Source: Branchiostoma floridae (taxonomy: Eukaryota > Chordata > Leptocardii > Amphioxiformes > Branchiostomatidae). Taken from it: a stretch of 58,945 bases of DNA. Position numbers and translations under genes: made by a program. Location of the stretch: assembly GCF_000003815.2 (NCBI RefSeq), contig NC_049996.1, positions 100,294 to 159,238 of the forward strand, written 5' to 3'. The notes beneath the pieces are model-generated. The model saw only the letters and a list, made by a program, of their open reading frames with translations. It was not told the origin of the DNA and made no database searches. Shown one piece after another: positions 53,900 to 58,945 of the stretch (within the stretch, counting starts at the first letter, position 1; the number at the start of each line of letters is the position of its first letter).

Positions 53900-56800
53900 T
53901 CGGTGCTGGCGGCACGGGTGCGCGAACGGGTATTGCTTTGAGCCTAAAGCTTACGTCAAATTTCTAAACCTGGGCCCGACCGCCGGGCAGCTTTTGGGAA
54001 GGAATAATACGATATAAAAGGCATTAAAATACACAAAACGTAAACAGGAGAGTACTGGGGGGTGGGGGGTGATTTGTGTTTATTTTTGATATACTTTATA
54101 TTTCTCGTTTCGTAAAGTAGACCGACGGGGACCCGGTTTGGAAATGCAACACTAGAATCAACCGTGTTGATCTAAGATAAGAAAGGGGGCGAAGCGGTGG
54201 GGAAAAACAGTCGGCTGAACAAAACGGAGCAAAAAAAACAACGCTCAACCGATCACGAGAAGTAACTACGTATACGAGGAATGAGGGAGTCAGATGGAGG
54301 TAAAAGCGAGGGAGGTCGTTTAGGGCTAGGGAACGTCCGTACAATTTGCGAGCCAACAGGAATCGTGACATTTTTTCGAGTACTGCTGTACAAGTAGCTC
54401 ACCGATTGATCTAAATTGAAATGGATGGGACTACGGATTTTTTCTGCGTGGCCCTGGCTGCTACATAGTTCTAATAAGGTGTTGTTTAACATACAGCGGA
54501 CCCAAGACGACGACCAACAACATAGGCGAGGATTGAGGTAAGATATATACTTTTCCTTTCTTGTTTACAAATCTACGTTTTTGGGGAGATTAAGTTAAGG
54601 TTAAGTCCCAGAGTGGCAGCGGATTGTTGTCCACTGTGTTGTGGGCATTCTTTTGGGAGGTGGAGCCAATCAAACTTCTTCAATCGTCTTTTACCTCCCC
54701 AAACGATGTCAGGTATCCATATTTACACCTGAGATCCCAACAAAAACATTTTAGTTCGCGTTCCGACATTCGAATAATGATGAACATGCCTGTCAGTCTT
54801 CTGAGCTACTACTGAAGGCCGTCGGACATTATATTCACTTCGGAGATTTCCGTTTATTGCACACAACCAATCACGGGCATATTTTGAGGCTTTGTTTCCC
54901 GCGTTACCGCCTTTGTTGGCACCGCTGTTGGTTGTGATTGGCGGCAAGTAACTGCACGCCCCTTCCTTGCGGTACATCTAAAGGCTGCTGCCATGGTAAC
55001 TTCATGTAACACAGCATTTTCTACGCGGATCGGTTTACATACGCCTTGTACTGCGTGGTAGTTCCCAAACCCGACCACTCGCTGCTGAACAAATTATAAG
55101 TGGAGAAAGGAGTGTGTTCTGACTGCAAAATTTTAGGGTGCGAAGTGGGTTTGAAATTATGTTGCGCCAAGCAAAATGTGGTTTAATAATACGCAACCGG
55201 GCATTTCGCAGGCTGAAGTCTTAACATGAAAAATGCCTCCGTCGTCTTTCCTCCTTTCCTTTCCTTCCGAGAGCACACCGAGAAGAAGCGAACGTTAATG
55301 GCCAAATTCACAAGTCTCCCGGCTGTTTCACACACGGTATTTTGTCACCATGCAGTCGTCTTCCAGAGCGTTCCAAATTATGGAAGAAAATGAGCATATG
55401 CATCTCCTCGTCATTTTCCCATCAGCGCGCCGGCTTCGTAGGAAGGTATTAGATTGGGCGTGATAATTTCTCCGCCCACCTCACGGACAGTCTGAATATG
55501 AAAGCGGCGTGTTTACATATTTCTGTGGAGGTTTCGCAAAATTCCACGGTAGAAATTTGCGTAACGTTTCTGCCGGGATTAAATATTCCGGTCGGGATCG
55601 GGAACAAACGCTAACAAATCGTATGCATGAACATAACGCAAAGAAACCAAAGGTTTTGAATCATGGAGACATTCATTTTCCTGTTAAGTCCTCTCCGACC
55701 TCAAGCTCGGTCGGTAGACGATTACTTGCCACAAACACGGTTATAAAATACATTAGAACTTAGAGAAGTAAACTACAACGTGTGACAAAACAGTCCCGCG
55801 ATTTGAAGGAAGGGAAATCTTGGCGGAGAGGGCGTTCGGCAATGATAATAACGACGATAAAAGAAGCAACGGATACCCAATCTCAAGTGCATGATTTGCC
55901 TCGCAAATTGCGCAAAATTGCGCTTTAGAGGGTTTAAAAATCCACATTTTCGGCGCTCGCCCCTCCCCCCCGACATATCTCCTGGACGCATTGATTTAAA
56001 AAGCTGGCGGGAATGCTGAACAAAAGACAATCGTACCCATACTTGGGCTGATGTCTCAGTTACTTAATCAAAGCATCTACACTCTCACATTTTTTGGGCG
56101 AAGTGAGAACTAGAAGAAGTCAGCCATACAATATTCCTACCAACATTTGTATGTTCGTAAATAATATCTTCAAAATTGAGGTGTCGACAATGTAAGGTAG
56201 TTGCTCAAACATTCATAAAAAGGTCTTTTGTATTGTCACGCAATATAAGGACGGCTGTATTGATGGAAAAGGTAAGTTTTCTGAACGAATATTTCATCAA
56301 GCGAGAGAAAATAAGCTAGACCGCAAAATGAGACGGGGATACAACTTCACGTAATTACGAATTTAATTCCCGTTGTCCAAATCTCATCAGATCAGGACAA
56401 ACAATCTGGTCATTGCTAAACCTTCCTGTTTTCACGAGTATTATATACATGGCACAAACCATTATAGCATTTTGAAAAACTCGGATCAAATCAGAACAAG
56501 AGACAGTAGGTTACATACTCGATTATCTTACAAAAACAGCTACCGCGAAAAAAACGTACGTCGTCACGCAGGGACGAGCAGACGACACGCCAAAGTACAT
56601 ACAAATGCGACAAAGGGAACATATAGATACAGATGCGAACACCCGTCACATCTGACAACTACAATACTTTGTCCCTGGAGGTTACCTTCGTCAAAGAGTA
56701 AAGAGGGGTACATCAGGTCCCTAAAAACTCTCGACGGGAATGACTACTTGCACATTGAAAGTAATAAACGAAATAGCAAGTGATTAAAACTAAATATCAA

Positions 56801-57830
56801 AAATATAAAGCAGAATAAGAAGATGATTGACTTTTTCACTGCACATTTGATGCTCACCTGCTGTTTACAACTTGTGTTCCAGCACGATGCGTACGTGTCA
56901 CAGCGAGGAACCCTCCCAGCCGCAGAGAAACGTCTGAGGTGTGTGCGGCAAAGGCAGAAGAAATATACATATAGGAGAAGANNNNNNNNNNNNNNNNNNN
57001 NNNNNNNNNNNNNNNNNNNNNNNNNNNNNNNNNNNNNNNNNNNNNNNNNNNNNNNNNNNNNNNNNNNNNNNNNNNNNNNNNTGTTAGACTGAATGTTTTT
57101 AAAACCATGCTTTCCGTTACTGCAATGGACAGAAAAAAGCAAAAAAGTTCAACGTGAGTCAAAGATTTCTCGTTTTAGAAATCTACCTTTAACTTCACTC
57201 GGCATTGCGCCTGTGTCTTACATTTCATATCATTCTTATTATGAAATGGTTATGGCTGTATATTCCAGTCCCTTATCTCTTTCTACTTTGGAACATTATG
57301 AAAACTTGAAGTTGTTCATTCACGAGATGCTTTTTTCTCAAAGATTTTTATGCACGACTGGTTAAAAGTCGCTTTGAATTTTCCTAAACTGTTCTAACAT
57401 GTCTCTTCACTGTTAATCATTTGGTGGTTGGTAAAAATGGGTACATAATGTGTTAGATTTTGCAATCTTTTCATGCTTATAATGATATTGAGTTTAATGC
57501 ATGTGCTTTTCTGATGTTGAACGCAAAGCTAAAAAGCCACTTCAAGTCATACAGTAGCGTTAGATACTATCTTCATTATGTTGATAACAATCATTACGTT
57601 CATGCACTCTGTTCGCTGGTGTTTGGTTCTTCTATCTGCTATGCGTGGTGATGGGACATGCTCTACCTTGCTTACATACAGGAGAAGAGGAGAAAAGAGC
57701 TGGAGAAAAAGGTAATTTGTACAGGATCGCGACTTCATGTTGTCACGCAGCCACAACTGGATTGCCCTTTAAATCTGCTTGTGTGACTCTGTATATAGTC
57801 TGCATTAATAGATCTCTTCTTCGAGTTCCA
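53900..57830. other. Unassigned 5' flank, gap at 56982-57081
   Basis: Non-repetitive-looking sequence upstream of the MACPF gene. Frames of 60-140 codons occur on both strands (for example 56373-56783 plus, rich in Arg/His/Ser) but none shows a domain, splice pattern or codon evenness that I can support. Untranslated first exons or a promoter could be here. Confidence 0.35.
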
Positions 57831-57831
57831 C

Positions 57832-57985
57832 TATGTAGTGGTTTTGCTCGTGTTATCCACCAATCCTGGGATACTTTAGCTATGTAGTGGTTTTGCTCGT
57901 GTTACCCACCAATCCTGTGATACTTTAGCAACATGTATGTAGTGTTTTTTCTCGTGTTACCAACCAATCCTGTCACTTTTATTAG
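57832..57985. repeat. Minisatellite of about 50 bp, three copies
   Basis: Units start tatgtagtg at 57832, 57881 and 57935, with tttgctcgtgttacccacca and cctgtgatactttagc. The third copy is diverged. Confidence 0.85.
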
Positions 57986-57989
57986 CTAT

Positions 57990-58508
57990 ACTTATGCAAC
58001 GGCCACATTTGCACCAGTACCCCCAACTCGGCTCTGAGGCCCCATGTCTGTCCCGGTTGACAGTCGGAAATGGGGTGGGGTACTCCTTGGTGTTTTTAAA
58101 ATTAGCTCACGGTGTTTATTTATCGCCCGGTTCCGGGTTTATTTTAACTGCACGTTACGAAATTCCGAGGACCCGGCCGTGCCCCAAATAGCCTATAACC
58201 TGCAAGGGGTCCCACGGGGCCACATAGGGGTCGCGCCAGAAAGTTGACAAAAACAGCCCGGGAACTACCCGTTGGGGCCCCTTTTCAATTGTGACCGTAT
58301 TGTCAAAGTGCGTAGCAATGATCTAGTGGTGTTCCAGTTTTTACTAGTGATCGCCTTGTCAATTTGTAGTCACACATTTTTTTTTAGATTTCCAGAATGA
58401 AATAACAATGAATGTTCCTATAAACACATATCAATTATTAATTTTTATAGATCCTTTAGGAGAATGCTTTTTGTACAAAAGAGAGAAACTTGAAGAAACT
58501 TTAAGTAA
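57990..58508. other. Unassigned stretch
   Basis: A GC-rich patch (58010-58280) with no recognisable domain, then AT-rich sequence. Nothing supported. Confidence 0.35.
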
Positions 58509-58945
58509 CTAGAAAGGCCGACATTTGCTTAAGAGCAAATACAGTATATTTCAGCCATACCCCTTCCCACCCAACATTGGACTGTTCCAAATCACCCCTG
58601 CGCAAAAATGGAACATCCTCTTAACAGTACATTATCCCCCAAAGTGGACTGGTACTGTGAATTGATTCCAGGTAAAACAGAGCTTGCTTCTATTTTTCAG
58701 AAAATGACAATAATCACACCTTCCATTCAGAAAATTTTCATCATGACTGAAAATTGTTGAATGACTTCATGTAATGTCATTAACAATTTTCAGTACGATA
58801 ACTAGGTGTAAGTTTAAAAAAGTATAAGCTCCTTGTGATGTGGGTACATTTATTATTGCAGTGAACTTTTTTTATTCAAGTAGGGCATACGATTTAATAA
58901 TTATCAAGCAGGTGCAGGTACTGTAGGAGCGTTTGTTTTCTTCAA
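58509..58945 (+). mobile_element. End of the long dispersed element, cut by the window edge
   Basis: Starts aactagaaaggccgacattt with the atttgcttaagagcaaat hairpin and matches the reverse complement of 26410-26845 over its whole length, including the gcgtttgttttcttcaa at the window end. Confidence 0.88.

Noticed and set aside
56373-56783. 136-codon plus-strand frame
   Set aside because: No domain, signal or splice evidence and a skewed Arg/His/Ser/Asn composition; kept only as unassigned flank.

Overview
The window looks like nuclear DNA of an invertebrate chordate, most likely an amphioxus (Branchiostoma). It has short exons with GT-AG introns, a dense and mixed load of transposons, and a lectin/pore-former gene built from modules typical of amphioxus innate-immune genes. 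The species call is an inference from gene content. There is no sign of a bacterial or viral replicon. Seven runs of N (6836-6935, 7944-8043, 9683-9869, 11699-11798, 14169-14306, 34811-34910, 56982-57081) are assembly gaps.

The only well supported host gene lies on the minus strand from 52111 down to about 14724 (37 kb). I could chain 29 exons whose splice phases agree at all 28 junctions, giving about 1,494 residues. In order the product has an N-terminal hydrophobic anchor or signal, an acidic linker, a MACPF (perforin-like) pore domain, a central region of unknown family, a region resembling the farnesoic acid O-methyltransferase-like domain, a cysteine-rich furin/EGF-like segment, a hevein-like cysteine module, an F-type (fucose-binding) lectin domain, a C-type lectin domain, and a second hevein-like module. 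The inferred role is a secreted or membrane-tethered, carbohydrate-targeted pore former. Targeting would come from the F-type lectin, C-type lectin and chitin-binding-like modules, and membrane attack from MACPF.

Layout. 1-1024: end of a Harbinger-like element. 1025-2200: satellite of about 120 bp. 2229-6835: 215-bp satellite with higher-order structure (five monomer types in a period of eight). 6936-8500: minisatellites and fragments. 8500-10300: little recognisable. 10330-16965: palindromic foldback repeats, a truncated LINE and GC-rich TIR elements, enclosing the last exon (14.8-15.0 kb). 16966-23158: nested elements, including a LINE tail inside a Harbinger copy, around the second C-type lectin exon. 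23163-36900: exons of the lectin and cysteine modules separated by long inverted TE copies. 37-52.1 kb: the compact MACPF half of the gene, with a mariner remnant, a 6-bp-TSD TIR element and another Harbinger copy in its introns. 52.1-58.9 kb: no recognised gene; one perfect hairpin MITE, a short minisatellite and a terminal copy of the dispersed repeat at 58.5 kb.

The points most worth attention are the unusual domain chain of the MACPF gene, an 18-bp triplication that repeats a splice acceptor in frame, a transposon inserted at a splice donor of the C-type lectin and supplying part of it, and the alpha-satellite-like higher-order repeat.
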